This document shows, one piece after another, positions 1-10,781 of a DNA stretch of 64,000 bases. Origin of the DNA: Impatiens glandulifera (Eukaryota > Streptophyta > Magnoliopsida > Ericales > Balsaminaceae); contig NC_061869.1 of assembly GCF_907164915.1 (NCBI RefSeq), positions 26,529,616-26,593,615 of the forward strand, in the 5' to 3' direction. The translations under genes were made by a program, and so were the position numbers. Numbering within the stretch: position 1 is the first letter of the stretch; each line of letters begins with the position of its first letter. The notes below the pieces were generated by a model, which saw only the letters and a list, made by a program, of their open reading frames with translations, searched no databases and was not told the origin of the DNA.

Positions 1-160
1 CAATCATTGCACTGGCTTCTATTTTGATGTCGGTTAGGAGGTTGTTGTTTACAGTCATGTGTCTGGAACAACCGCTGTCCAGGTACCACTCAGAGTTTCC
101 TAGCCGTTTCTTCATATCCTGCAAAATATACATATTTACAACTATTTGGTACCCACATTT
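1..160 (-). pseudogene. copia-1 pol, first residues of the protease region (runs off the window)
   Basis: Read on the minus strand, this stretch is open and carries WYLDSGCSRHMT at about 88-53, the aspartic-protease motif (D-S-G) that begins the pol part of plant Ty1/copia polyproteins. The rest of pol lies to the left of the window. The frame is +1 relative to the end of gag, which stops with TAA at 161-159. A peptide in the gag frame just after that stop (MWVPNSCKY) resembles the linker that normally joins gag to protease, so the junction looks like one coding region broken by a stop and a shift. Confidence 0.75.
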
Positions 161-1924
161 ACTTGGGTCCACAATTGATTAGTCCCTTAGGTATCCAAAC
201 TTTAATAAGTCGGACAACTTTCCCGGTTATGGTTCTAACTAGTTTTCTTATACTCGGTTTGACGTCTTTCTGTTTTCCTAAGAGTGCCTTATTTTGTGGT
301 AGCCTTTGATTTATCCTATGTGGTCGTGTATCGGTTTGTTTATCTTTGGGCCGGTTGGCTTTCCTTCTCTCAGGATGAAGCCATTTTTTGGAGTTAGTTG
401 GACTTACATAGGTTACTTCGTCTTTCGGTTTTGAATCACCTTGTTCCTCATCATCGGTTGAAAAGCTCTTGACAAATATTACAAAGGGAAGATTGTCTTT
501 TGTGAGCTTCATTATATCCGAATGGTTCCGGTTGGCGGATTTGTTGTCTTTGTATCCAAAACCAAATTTGCATTTGGGATGTCTTTTATACTTAGACAAC
601 TGATTCACCATTTCATTGGATCTTTTCCACGCGGCTATTCGATACCGGGTTCGGGCATCTTCCTCTTCGGTCAACTCTTGAACTGAATCCTTGAACTGTT
701 CGGTCTCATAGGATAGTTCAGGTGCTGCCTTGGTTTCTAAGATTTCATCAGGTTGGATGGTTTTTGGTTCGGACAGGATTGGTGCTATGGTGTCGGTTCT
801 AAAGTTGAGTTGGGTTGATATTAAGGTTAATAGATTCTTATACTCTGCTACCATGTCATTTAGTGCATTAAATAACTCATCTTTAGTAAATTCTTCACAG
901 GGAGAGTCAAATACATGTTCCTCGTTTGCCATGAGACATGTTAGTTCATCATCGCTGTCATTGTGAGCCCACAAGCTTCCTCCATCATCGGCTATCAGTG
1001 CATTCTGAACTTCTCTTTCTTCACCGTTTTGTGGATAGTTGTTTCGGTGGTTTGGGTCATCCGGTTTCCGGTCATCCCGTCTTGGTTTTCTGCATTCCCA
1101 CCTGAAATGTCCCAAACAATTGCAATTATAACATCTAACATTAGATTTATCACCGTAGTTATTGTTTGTCGGTTGGCTTCTCTTCATGAATCTGCCAAAC
1201 TTCTGTGCAAGTATTGTCATGGCATCCTCGGTGAACTGTTCAGTGGTTTTGATCGGTGCAGGAGCAACCGGTTCCATGGATGTGACTAATGACTTTGTAG
1301 AGGTTGAAGCTGAAACTACATCTTCAATCCTGGATTTCATTTCAAATTCATATGCCTTAAGGTCTTCGAATACGTCATGTAGCTTCATCTTGCTTAGGCA
1401 GTTTGATTCGCTCATCACCATTGTCTTTATATCCCATGCGCTTGGAAGAGATCTTAACGCTTTCATGATGGTCTCCTTGTTATCATACTTCTTTCCAAGA
1501 GTTGATAGCTCGTCTATCACATCTGTAAACCGGTCACTATACTCCCTCATTGTTTCTCCCGGTTTCATCTCAATGTTTTCAAACTTCTGGGTAGCCACCA
1601 TTAACTTGTTTTCTTTGGTTCTTTTATTTCCCTCATGGATTTGAATCACCGTTTCCCATATTTCCTTTGCGGTTTCACAGTCTCTGACCTTGCAAAAGGT
1701 ATTCCTGTCCAAACCGTTGATGATGTGGTTTCTAGTATGGTTGTCCAGATTATTTCTTCTCCTATCTTCTTTCGTCCAATCCTCCTATCTTTATCAATCT
1801 TTATCGGACCTTCAGTTAGGATGAACGAAATCTCATCATCCATAGTGATTAAGTGCAGATGCATGCGTAACTTCCAATTGACGAAATCATCACCTTCTAG
1901 CATTGGAGGCTTATCGAGAGTCAT
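159..1924 (-). pseudogene. gag: copia-1 gag polyprotein (UBN2-type, one frameshift)
   Basis: Capsid/nucleocapsid protein of a Ty1/copia retrotransposon, which packages element RNA into cytoplasmic particles. ATG at 1924-1922 lies only about 25 nt after the PBS and opens with the copia gag N-terminus (LEGDDFVNWKLRM). A one-base shift near 1790-1800 moves the protein to the frame read from about 1790 down to 159. That part has the UBN2 core (KEIWETVIQIHEG, YSDRFTDVIDEL, LRSLPSAWDIK) and a CCHC zinc knuckle, CYNCNCLGHFRWEC, near 1135-1095. After it comes a long acidic region including WAHNDSDDELTCLM, shared with the gag of the copia at 3.5-4.4 kb. At nearly 590 residues the protein is long for copia gag, as in Sirevirus/Maximus-like lineages. 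It ends at TAA 161-159. Confidence 0.85.
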
Positions 1925-1949
1925 GCTTGCTTGAGTATTGAAACTAACT

Positions 1950-1961
1950 GCTCTGATACCA
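1950..1961 (-). other. Primer binding site of copia-1
   Basis: The minus strand reads TGGTATCAGAGC, complementary to the 3' end of plant initiator Met-tRNA, the usual minus-strand primer of plant LTR retrotransposons. It sits two bases inside the LTR edge at 1964. Confidence 0.9.
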
Positions 1962-1963
1962 AT

Positions 1964-3223
1964 TGTTAGGATCTAGGTCGGGGCTGGCGGACCGGGGTCT
2001 GACCGGTTAGCACTCAACGGTTGGTGTTTAATCCGGTTAGGGATTAACAATGGGTTTCAATACTACACAGGCTGTCACAAACCCTTGAACCGAGTTCAAG
2101 TACGGAAGTGGTTTGTTTCAGACTGAAGCAACACGCACACAGGATGAGTAGGTCCGAATTTGGATAAAGTCAGTTTAGGTTAGGCTTAATCGGTTAGTGC
2201 GGTCGGTTAGAGTGGTATAAATCGGTTAGAATGTAGATTGGTTATAATGTAAAGCTGGCAGAAAGTAAAGAACAAGACAGATTTTTATGGATGTTCGGAG
2301 ATAAAACTCATACGTCACCCCTTCCTCTCGAAACCGCGAGAAGGATATTCACTAAGGAATACACAAACACAATCCGATCGAGACTTATTTGCTGCTCGAT
2401 GAACACTCGTACAATTTTCACCGAAATTGTAATTCCACTTAAGATGAACACTTAATCTTAGAGAGATAAAAACAGCTTATAACTTAGGTTGTTGTAACTC
2501 TTAATTGTTGTCTCTTGTAACTACATTTACTCCTCTTCAGCTCCTTCTTTTATAAGTGAAATGTACCAACGGTCACATTTCTTCTCCTTGAATCTAATTG
2601 GTTGAGCAAAGGTTCAGTGATTCAGACCTGGCAGTTTAGGCTTCCGGTGCGTAGGTCAAACCGGCTAGGGTTGTCTTTTACTTAATGTAGAAATTGTCGG
2701 TTTGATAGTTGCCTGCACCTGGAATGTTGCGCCTCTGACTTATCCCAGAATGGAAAGATCTCTTCAGGCGGTTTTCTGCAGCCTATAGAGTATCCTTAGA
2801 CTTGTATGGATGAGGCAATGTTACAGTCTGTCTCTTTAGTATCATCTTTCGCAGATACTCAAAGTGTTCTATTTGCACCAATTTGTAGATTGTACTTAGT
2901 TTGATGTTCTTGGCTTCTTTCTCTAAGTAGCTTCTTCATCGTTTTTCTGGATTGATGCATTTCGGTTTAGGATGTCTACCGGTTGTTTGGGTTAACCGGA
3001 TGACTTCAAGTTTTTCATAGCTTCAGGTTAACCGGATGACTTCCGGTTTTGGTTACATATTTTGCTTTGTCTTCTAACCGGTCTTTTTTTCCTGATCGGT
3101 TAGATTCTTGGCCGGTTGGGTTGCTTGACCGGTTGGATTACTTGACCGGTCCTGGTTCTTAACCGTTCCTGCACAGGAAGTTTGTTTGTTAAGTTCTATT
3201 AACCGGTCTGATTTTATCTAACA
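1964..3223 (-). repeat. 5' LTR of copia-1
   Basis: The 1260-bp LTR is bounded by TGTTAG (1964) and CTAACA (ending 3223), a six-base terminal inverted repeat, and abuts the PBS. It is clearly related end to end to the solo LTR at 16939-18195 and, in its last third, to 63540-63914. The right end (U3 side for a minus-strand element) holds nine CCGG sites, mostly within ACCGG, between about 2975 and 3210. The partner 3' LTR lies outside the window, so no TSD can be checked. Confidence 0.9.
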
Positions 3224-3537
3224 TGGTCTAATGGATCCTACTATTAGATGGGGGCGTCTAATTTCATTAGACGAGATCATCTAAGTGAAAAACGTCTAAT
3301 GCCATGCTTAAGTAGTTATTTGAAGTTAGCATCTGTCTACCCACGATCAACTAGCTATATGCTACACCTGCTCCACTTTCCAGTGAAGATTAGTACAACA
3401 GCCAGTTGCAACTAATTGATTAATGTCACGTAAGCAAATATTCTTCCCACTACTTGTTTCTGGCAGGAATATCCTAGAAGAATATTGGGCGCACTACCAG
3501 ATTGGTACGACCACGATCTTAGTGCTCACAGTCTGCT
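3224..3537. other. Degenerate stretch, probable 5' LTR/leader remnant of copia-2
   Basis: No open frame. Repeated TAGACG/CGTCTA words (about 3244-3300) and the phrase around AGCATCTGTCTAC match the style and wording of the copia-2 3' LTR at 10782-11340, so this is probably its decayed 5' counterpart. I found no recognisable PBS. Confidence 0.4.
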
Positions 3538-4443
3538 GTGTACTATGGAAGCGTTCCAATGGAAGTTAGCCATGTGTCGTTACAGAAAGTTGCCATGTGT
3601 GTTGAAAACAAATCCAAATGGGCCCACAACGATTCAGAGGACTCTTCTGTTGAAAAAGATACTAAAACTATAACATGCTTAATGGAAGGCGATCAATCCA
3701 AGGTAAATGATGTCTCCACACCAGAATTTACCAACGAAGAGTTAACTACTGCACTCAATGAAATGGCCATTGAGTACAAGAAGTTGTCAGATTCTTTTAA
3801 TGAAATGAAAGTAAAATATGAGGCCAATATTTCTTTTTCACATAAAACGTCTGAATCAAATGTTTTTGAAAAGAAATTAGTAGAGATCTCATCCGAGAAT
3901 GAGATGCTCAAGGAACAGATTCAAACTCTTTCCTCTGAAAGAAAAATGTTAAACTATGTTGTCAGTGTTTGGACAAGGTCTGGATAAGCTGTTAAACATC
4001 ATATTAGTCTGTTGAAACCTACTGGATCTAGATCCGGTTTAGGATTTGATGGCAATGACCCAAATCGATCCTGCAAAAAGTCAAACTCAGCAGCTAACAA
4101 GCTTAAGCCAATAAGCGTTGTTAAAGGGAGATTAACTGATATTGAATCTGATCCCATTTATGAAGAGGTAGTTTTGAAGAATGAAATAACTTATGTTCCG
4201 CCGACTGTTAACTAGTTGAAAAATAAGTTAGAAGCAGCTAGCAAGTCTGGAAATCTAAAACTTTCCAAGAAGTCAAGAATTTATAAAAGAAAATCATCTT
4301 CAAAGACTAAGGGATCAATGGCTAGTAGGAAGGTATCTGCTATGTCAAAATCATACGCATTAATCACAACACAAAATGGGAAATCTATCAAAATAACTCA
4401 AATATGGATTTTTAAGGGACTAATTGATCGAGGACCCAATTGA
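3538..4443 (+). pseudogene. gag: copia-2 gag, C-terminal part, 5'-truncated
   Basis: From about 3600 the protein matches the acidic C-terminal half of copia-1 gag (WAHNDSEDS, TCLMEGDQ, FTNEELTTALNEMAIEYKKL). It continues as a coiled-coil-like segment to a stop at about 3987, then a second open stretch 4012-4215, a TAG at 4213-4215, and a basic segment 4216-4443 ending IWIFKGLIDRGPN. The UBN2 domain and zinc knuckle expected upstream are absent, so the 5' end of gag is lost. A TGA at 4441-4443 stands at the same place relative to MWVPK as the TAA in copia-1. Confidence 0.75.
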
Positions 4444-4488
4444 ATGTGGGTACCAAAAAATTGTAAATATTATTTTGTGTAGGTACAA

Positions 4489-6665
4489 GTGAATAATGAT
4501 CTCGAGGAATCTGTATGGTATCTTGATTGTGGCTGTTCCAGGCATATGACAGGAAACAAACGACTTCACACTAATATAGCCGATTGTTCTGGACCTAAGA
4601 ATACTTTTGGTGACAAAAAGAAGGGTAATACCATGGGTAAGGGTAAGATTGTCCATGGTAATCTAACCATTAATGACGTGTTACTTGTTGACAATTTGTG
4701 CCATAACCTAATTAGTATTAGTCAGTTGTGTGATAATGGTTTGTCAGTTAATTTTCAAACTCATGCATGTTTAGTTAAGGATCAACATGGTAATACTTTA
4801 TTAACTAGTAGTAGAGTAGGAAACTCATATAAAATGAATTGGCAAAAAGAATCATCTGATCCTATGTGCATGATTGCCAAGAATGACCAGAAATGGTTAT
4901 GTCATAAAGATTAAACCATTTGAATTTTAAAACCATCAACAACATTTGTTCAAACAATTTAGTTATTGGATTACCTAAATTATAGTTTTCTAAGGACAAG
5001 ATATGTTATGCTTTCCAGTTAGGCAAACAGGGCAGATCATCGTTCAAAAGTTAAGGGAAATCTCAATCCATTCGTTGCTTAGAATTGTTACACATGGATC
5101 TGTTTGGTCCAATTCTTGTAAAGAGCTTAGGAGGAATGAGATTTTCCCTAATTTTTATTGATGATTTTTCACGATTTACATGGTAGCATTTTTACAATCA
5201 AAGGATAAAACTACTAAAAACTTGATTATAATATTTAAAAAAATTTAGAATCAGAAATCTTTGAATATTTCTTGCATTAGAAGTGATTAGGGAACTGAGT
5301 TCACAAACAGATAATTTTCCTCTTATCTCGAGGACTCTGGGATTAGGCACGAGTTATCTAGTGCCAGAACTCCATAGCATAATGGCATTGCTGAGAGAAG
5401 AGTGAGGACTCTGAAGGAAACTGCGAGATCCATGTTAGCTGAATCAGACGTACCTCAGAGGTTCTGGGCAGAAGCCATAAACACAGCTTGCTACACACAA
5501 AATCGGTCAATAATTAATAAATGGTTTGATAAAACTCCCTATGAACTGTATTATGGAAGAATTCCCACAGTTTCATACTTCAAAGTATTCAGGTGTAAAT
5601 GTTTTATTCATAACAATGGAATGGTTTATTTGACCGCTTTTGATGCCAAAGTAGATGCTGGATTCATACTGGGATATTCCTCAGTAAGTAAGGCTTACAG
5701 AGTATTTAACAACAAAACTCAAACTATTGAGGAATCCCTTCATGTTATATTTGATGAGCCTATTGAGAGTAACTCCATTGATCCTATTGACCTTGCTAAC
5801 ATATTAGAAGCGACTAGTCTTAAGTCTGTAAGTGAGGATGAAGCTATGGATAAACGGATGTCATTGTCTGATCCTATGGCTGATCCGGTTGAAATCCAAC
5901 CAGACGTACAAACTCCTGTTCAACAAACTGTTGAGAGTTCGGACGTCGTGGAGTTACATAGTCAGATGATCAATCCCTTTGGATCCAACTTCAGATGGAA
6001 CAAGAATCATCCACCAGAATTGATCATCGGAAATCCTTTCTCTCCTCAAAGGACAAGAGGTCAATTGATGGATGAAATGTCCAATTCTGCATTTATTTCT
6101 CAAATTGAACCAAAGAAAATTGGTGAAGCAGTGGTTGATCCAGCTTGGATCAATGCTTTGCAGGAGGAGTTAAATCAATTTGTGAGAAATAAAGTGTGGC
6201 ATTTAACTTCTAGACCGACTGATCAGTCATTCATAGGAAAAAGATGGGTATTTAGAAACAAGCTTAATGAAGATGGCTTGGTTATTAGAAACAAAGTCCG
6301 TTTAGTTGCTCAAGGATACAGATAGGAGGAAGGTATTGACATTGATGAGTCTTTTGCACCTGTAGCAAGACTTGAGACAATTAGAATCTTCCTGGCGTAT
6401 GCATCATTTAAGAATTTTAAAGTCTTTCAAATGGATGTGAAAAGTGTATTTTTAAATGGTAATTAAATGAAGTTGTTTATGTTGATCAACCTTCTAGTTT
6501 TGTAGATCATACTTTACCCAATCATGTTTTTAAACTTTGCAAAGCTTTGTATGGTTTGCAACAAGCTCCTAGAGCTTGGTATGACACTTTAACTGAATTT
6601 CTGTTTGACCATTATTTTATTATTGGAAATGTGGATAAAATACTGTTTAGATTCACTAAAGATTC
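4489..6665 (+). pseudogene. pol: copia-2 pol, first part: protease, integrase, start of reverse transcriptase
   Basis: Order and motifs are those of Ty1/copia pol. The protease start WYLDCGCSRHMTGNK (about 4513-4560) has the catalytic triplet altered to D-C-G. A gag-pre-integrase region follows (NLISISQLCDNG). The integrase is badly broken at 4915-5400 (FIDDFSRFTW, GTEF, NGIAERRVRTLKE) and open at 5402-6325 (FWAEAINTACY, KTPYELYYGR, GYSSVSKAYRVF). The RT start is at about 6130-6665 (VDPAWINALQEEL, KRWVFRNKLNEDG, KARLVAQGY-like, [21 protein letters not shown]). Stops and shifts after 6322 and near 6465 break the RT. The frame is cut at 6665 by a gypsy insertion and resumes at 9783. Confidence 0.85.
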
Positions 6666-7115
6666 TGTTACGATCTAAGAATAAGAAAGTCCACCCTTCT
6701 CGGTCCTATGGAACACTTGGTCTGGTCTATGTTTTTTTGTTGAATAATTCTGTTTTCTTTCCTTTCTCTCTTATTTCTCTTAAACCGAATTCTGTTATTC
6801 TTTTGAAAGTTGTTGTAACAAGTGGTAACCGAATATTCTTGGGTAACTCAGCCTCTATAAATGTTGATGCCCACCCCACTTTTGGTGGCTAGGAATTGAA
6901 GTTTGTGAAACTTGTTGCTCTTTCTTGGACTACTAGGTGTATTCTAGTGGTATTATCTTCTCACCCCGGTTTCTTCTCTCTTTAACCTCGAATTCTCTCC
7001 TCACTCTATGTCCGCTGCGTTTGAGTATTGAATTCCATCCTTGGTCCCAACAATCAAGAACCCGTTTCTTGAATCAAAGAACTCAAAAGGCTCGGTTATA
7101 GTTTAAAGCGTAATA
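6666..7115 (+). repeat. Gypsy 5' LTR
   Basis: Begins TGTTACGATC and ends TAATA, where the 3' copy ends AACA; the terminal CA is mutated. A decayed PBS (AGGTATCAGAGC, 7118-7129) follows directly. It lacks about 22 bp near 6920 that the 3' LTR has. Confidence 0.9.
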
Positions 7116-7263
7116 ATAGGTATCAGAGCTGGGCAATTCTCCAAATGGTTGAAACTAGTAGCAAACAGAAATGGAAGCACTAAAGTTCTTAATTGAAGGA
7201 TTGTCCTAACAATCAGCAGCTACGTAGGCCATTTTGCACCAACACGTGACTGAATAGGCTGCC

Positions 7264-8260
7264 TTGCATGGTGCCCTGAAACAGCAGATGGCTGAACTAA
7301 GCAATAATATAGATGGAAGATTCAATGTCGCTGAAGAAAGACTTGCAGCAATCGAAAGTGCCACGTCGGGTAAGGGCCAAGATCCCCGTGTCGGCCCCGA
7401 TGATCAAGATGAGCGTTCTTGCCACGGTTCTCCATTTAGGCCCCAGCACCCTGGCCAGAATCGCGACCACCATTATGTTCCTCCCACTCGGCTAACCAAG
7501 GTCGAATTCCCACGGTTTGATGGGTCGGATGTCGAGGGCTGGTTGATATCCGTCGAGCAATTCTTCAAGGGGGACAAGACCAAGGATGACACTAAATTAG
7601 ATATCGCCCCCATTCACTTTTCTAGCGAAGCAAGAATGTGGTAGGGGTCATATCTTCAGAACCGCGACCAAAAGGAAGCATTGTCATGGGATGTGTTCAA
7701 AAGAGACCGCTTGGCGCAATTTGGGCCCTCTATACACGACACTCCAATGAGGCAGCTAATCAATTTGAAACAGGTTGGTTCGGTTCAAGAATATAATCTC
7801 CAGTACATGTCGATCTCTCAAAAGTTATTACATATACCAAGGGACTAGGTCATAGATTGCTACATGTCCGGTCTAAGGGAAGAGATTGCGAACTGCATCA
7901 GGTTGCATTTCTAGATTCTTTAAACGAAGCCATGGCCATGGCTAAGGTCCAAGAAGCAATGTATCGGTCCCTAATGTGCAGCAGGCACTTGTATAGCGCC
8001 GAAGCACCGTTGCTGCCCAAGCCATCGAATATCAACACAGCCTGGCCGAGCACCAATACCGACTTTAAGAATTCATCATATGGGTCCTCTTCAAGTGCAA
8101 ACCAGGGCCATGTTAAGCAATTAGACCCCGCCTCAATGAATGAAAAGCGAAAGAAGGGCATATGATACTCTTGCAATGAAAAATGGCAACCAAACCATAG
8201 GTGTAAATCAAAGTTATTCATGGTCTCGGCCAATCAAGAAGACCAAGAACCCGATCAAGA
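7264..8260 (+). pseudogene. gag: Gypsy gag (retrotrans_gag domain and zinc knuckle)
   Basis: The opening region has a coiled-coil-like N-terminus, then the plant gypsy signature VEFPRFDGSDVEGWLISVEQFF (about 7500-7570) and EARMW. After a TAG at 7642-7644 the same frame continues with VFKRDRLAQFG, QVGSVQEYNLQY and MSGLREEIAN. A decayed CCHC knuckle (YSCNEKWQPNHRCK) is readable at about 8167-8210. Tekay/Del-like gypsy gag proteins have this layout. Several stops and one shift make it non-functional. Confidence 0.8.
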
Positions 8261-8379
8261 ACCTGTTTTTGATGATCTACCTTCGTTTCTCGGCCCAAGG
8301 GATGAACCAGCCATATCCTTACATGCCTTGACCGGTTCTAAAGCTTTTTCAAACGCTCTAGATTCTTGGCAAAGTTGGG

Positions 8380-8853
8380 AACCTGTCGGTAGTGATCCTG
8401 ATTGATACAGGAAGCACCCACAATTTTATCAATAACAGGATTTGGGAGAAAATAGACCACAAAAGCATAGAAATCCGGGTGCAATTGGTTAGAGTGGTCG
8501 ATGGGTCTAATGTGTTATGCTTTAGTGTTTGCAAAGACTTGAAGTGGTCGATGGAAGGCAATGAATATCAAACAGAAATGGAGGTAATTTCCAAGGACAG
8601 ATATGATATTGTGTTGGGCATTGAATGGTTGATTACTCTAGGCCCGTCATCTTGGGACTTCGAAAACTTGACCCTATCCTATGAGAAGCAAGACAGAACC
8701 ACGGTCCTAAAGGGTATTCCTCGGTCGCAGGCCACTTTGATGCATGGAAACCAACTGGAAAAGACTTTAGATGAATGTAGTGTTGCTGCCAAAATGCAAA
8801 TAAAGAGTAAGCCCGAAGGCCAAACTGTTTCCCTCGCGGCAATTACCTTGTAA
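8380..8853 (+). pseudogene. Gypsy aspartic protease
   Basis: LIDTGSTHNFI at about 8395-8430 is the catalytic D-T-G motif of retropepsin-like proteases (RVP_2). DIVLGIEWLITLGPSSWDF at 8608-8664 is the conserved C-terminal half. The domain is intact over about 100 residues, and the linker to RT then ends in TAA at 8851-8853. Confidence 0.85.
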
Positions 8854-8904
8854 AATATTCCTGAAGATCTAATTAGAAGCTATGGCTCCTTCGATGTCGT
8901 TGTT

Positions 8905-9300
8905 ATGCTGGTTAGGGAAAAAGACTTGGCCTGGATTTTTGATAACATTATAGATTATAATCGAAGTTGGAAGAAATTATTTTTGCACCAGGTGCTAGAG
9001 ACATTGCAGCAACAAAGGTCAGCTCTAAACATTGAAAAACTCGACCTTGGGTGCACAGAAATTCCTCACATGGGCGGATTAGCAAGTGACCCGGCAACGC
9101 AAAAGACCACAAGGACCCGGCCAATTCCACTACTGAAACGATTCTGCCGAAATCTTTTTTAAGAAAATGCGGTCCTATGCTGCGACTCTTGCTGAATGTG
9201 CTGAAGCCCAACCGAAGCAATAGTTTTTTGAAGATTGAAGATGCACATTAGAGGTTGACCAGTCCACGTTCTTTTCGTCGAGGGCGACGAACTTCTGATG
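8905..9300 (+). pseudogene. Gypsy RT scrap and 3' internal remnant
   Basis: HQVLETLQQQRSALNIEKLDLGCTEI (about 8985-9064) matches the end of gypsy reverse transcriptase just after the catalytic YDD region, which is itself absent. It then runs into unrelated-looking sequence and a short tail before the 3' LTR. RT core, RNase H, integrase and any chromodomain are deleted. Confidence 0.7.
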
Positions 9301-9310
9301 TGGGAGCTGA

Positions 9311-9782
9311 TGTTACGATCCACGAATACGAAAGTGCACCCTTCTCGGTCCTATGGAACACTTGGGTCGGTCTATGTTTTTTGTTGAATAAATCTGTTTT
9401 GTTTCCTTTCTCTCTTATTTCTCTTAAACCGAATTCTGTTATTCTTTTGAAAGTTGTTGTAACAAGTGGTAACCGAATACTCTTGGGTAACTCAACCTCT
9501 ATAAATGTTGATGTCCACCCCACTTTTTGGGGCTATGAATTGAAGTTTGTGAAGTTTCTCTAAGTTATTCTCTCGACCCTTAACCTCTTTCTTGGACTAC
9601 TAGGTGTATTCTAGTGGTATTATCTTCTCACCCCGGTTTCTTCTCTCTTTAACCTCGAATTCTCTCATCACTCTATCTCCGCTGCGTTTGAGTATTGAAT
9701 TTCATCCTTGGTCCCAACAATCAAGAACCCGTTTCTTGAATCAAAGACCTCGAAAGGATCGGTTATAGTTTAAAGAGTAACA
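9311..9782 (+). repeat. Gypsy 3' LTR
   Basis: Starts TGTTACGATCCACG and ends GAGTAACA. It is colinear with the 5' LTR and longer by about 22 bp because of a TCTCTAAG..CCTTAACC segment near 9556-9590. The TSD GATTC follows at 9783. Confidence 0.92.
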
Positions 9783-10752
9783 GATTCTCACATTCTGCTT
9801 GTTCAAATATATGTTGATGATATTATATTTGGATCAACTAACCCTAAATTGCATGAGAAATTTGCTAAGCTGATGAAGTACTGTTTTGAAATGAGCATGA
9901 TGGGAGAATTAACTTTCTTCCTTGGTCTCCAAGTTCATCAGCTGGAGAAAGGAACCTTCATCAATCAGGCCAAGTATATCAAAGAGTTATAAAAGAAGTT
10001 TGGGATGGAGAACTGCTCTGCTGCAGCCACTCCAATAAGCTCCTGTAGTAATTGGACAAAGATGATGGTGGTCAAAGTTTAGATGTCACAGCCTATAGAG
10101 GTCTTATTGGGTCACTACTATATGTTACTACTAGTAGACCAAATATCCAATTTGATGTTGGTGTCTGTGGAAGATTCTAGGATAATCCTAAATTTCTCAC
10201 TTTACTGTTGTTAAACGCATTCTGAAATATTTAAAGAGAACTCAATATGTGGGACTATGGTATTTGAAGGATTCCAGTTTCAATTTGACTAGTTTTTTAG
10301 ATGTAGATTATGCAGGGTGCAAAATTGATAGAAAAAGCACGAGTGGAACTTGCCAGTTCCTTGGAGATCGTCTTATCTCATGGTTCAGCATGAAGAAGAC
10401 GTCGATTGCCGCATCTACAGCTGAAGCAGAGTACCTTGCTGCTGGAAGTTGTCGCTCTCAGCTTCTGTGGATTTAACAATATCTTAGGGACTATGGGATT
10501 TAAGCTAAAGAATCCCCAATTTTCTGCGACAACACAAGTGCTATCGTTATCACCTATAATCTAGTTTTGCACTCTCGGACAAAGCACATCAAAATCAGGC
10601 ATCACTTTATTCGAGAGCATGTCAATCAAAAGAAAAATTGTCTTGAATACATCCCAACAGATCAAAAAACGGCAGACATCTTCAAGAAGCCTCTACCCGA
10701 AGCTAAGTTTTCTCACTTTAGAAACATTTTAGGACTTGTTAATCTTGATTGA
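9783..10752 (+). pseudogene. pol: copia-2 pol, second part: RT catalytic end and RNase H
   Basis: Resumes exactly where the gypsy insertion cut. The RT active-site motif YVDD is at about 9811-9822, then MSMMGELTFFLGLQVHQ, a damaged YRGLIGSLLY region, and RNase H: DVDYAGCKIDRKSTSGTCQFLGD (10300-10370), STAEAEYLAAG (10420-10452), RTKHIKIRHHFIREHV (10577-10624) and the C-terminal TADIFKKPLPE. Stops near 9990 and 10477 and a shift near 10050 inactivate it. Confidence 0.9.
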
Positions 10753-10767
10753 TGTTGTTATGTGCAT

Positions 10768-10781
10768 AAATTGAGGGGGAA
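10768..10781 (+). other. Polypurine tract of copia-2
   Basis: AAATTGAGGGGGA just after the end of RNase H and immediately before a TATTGG that stands where the LTR start TGTTGG is expected. This is the standard plus-strand primer site of plant copia elements. Confidence 0.8.

Larger units (their letters stand above)
6661..9787 (+). mobile_element. Nested Ty3/gypsy element, internally deleted, with TSD GATTC
   Basis: Two direct LTRs (6666-7115 and 9311-9782) enclose gag, protease and a scrap of RT, about 3.1 kb in all. A perfect 5-bp target duplication GATTC flanks it at 6661-6665 and 9783-9787. Most of RT, all of RNase H and the integrase are missing, so it could move only with trans-supplied enzymes. 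It lies in the same orientation as its copia-2 host. Confidence 0.93.

Noticed and set aside
119..162. A 44-nt GT..AG intron joining copia-1 gag to protease
   Set aside because: The borders look right, but the spliced frame meets a TGA at once and does not reach the protease frame.
730..1934. Plus-strand open frames of 78-160 codons
   Set aside because: They are the opposite-strand shadow of copia-1 gag and carry no motif.
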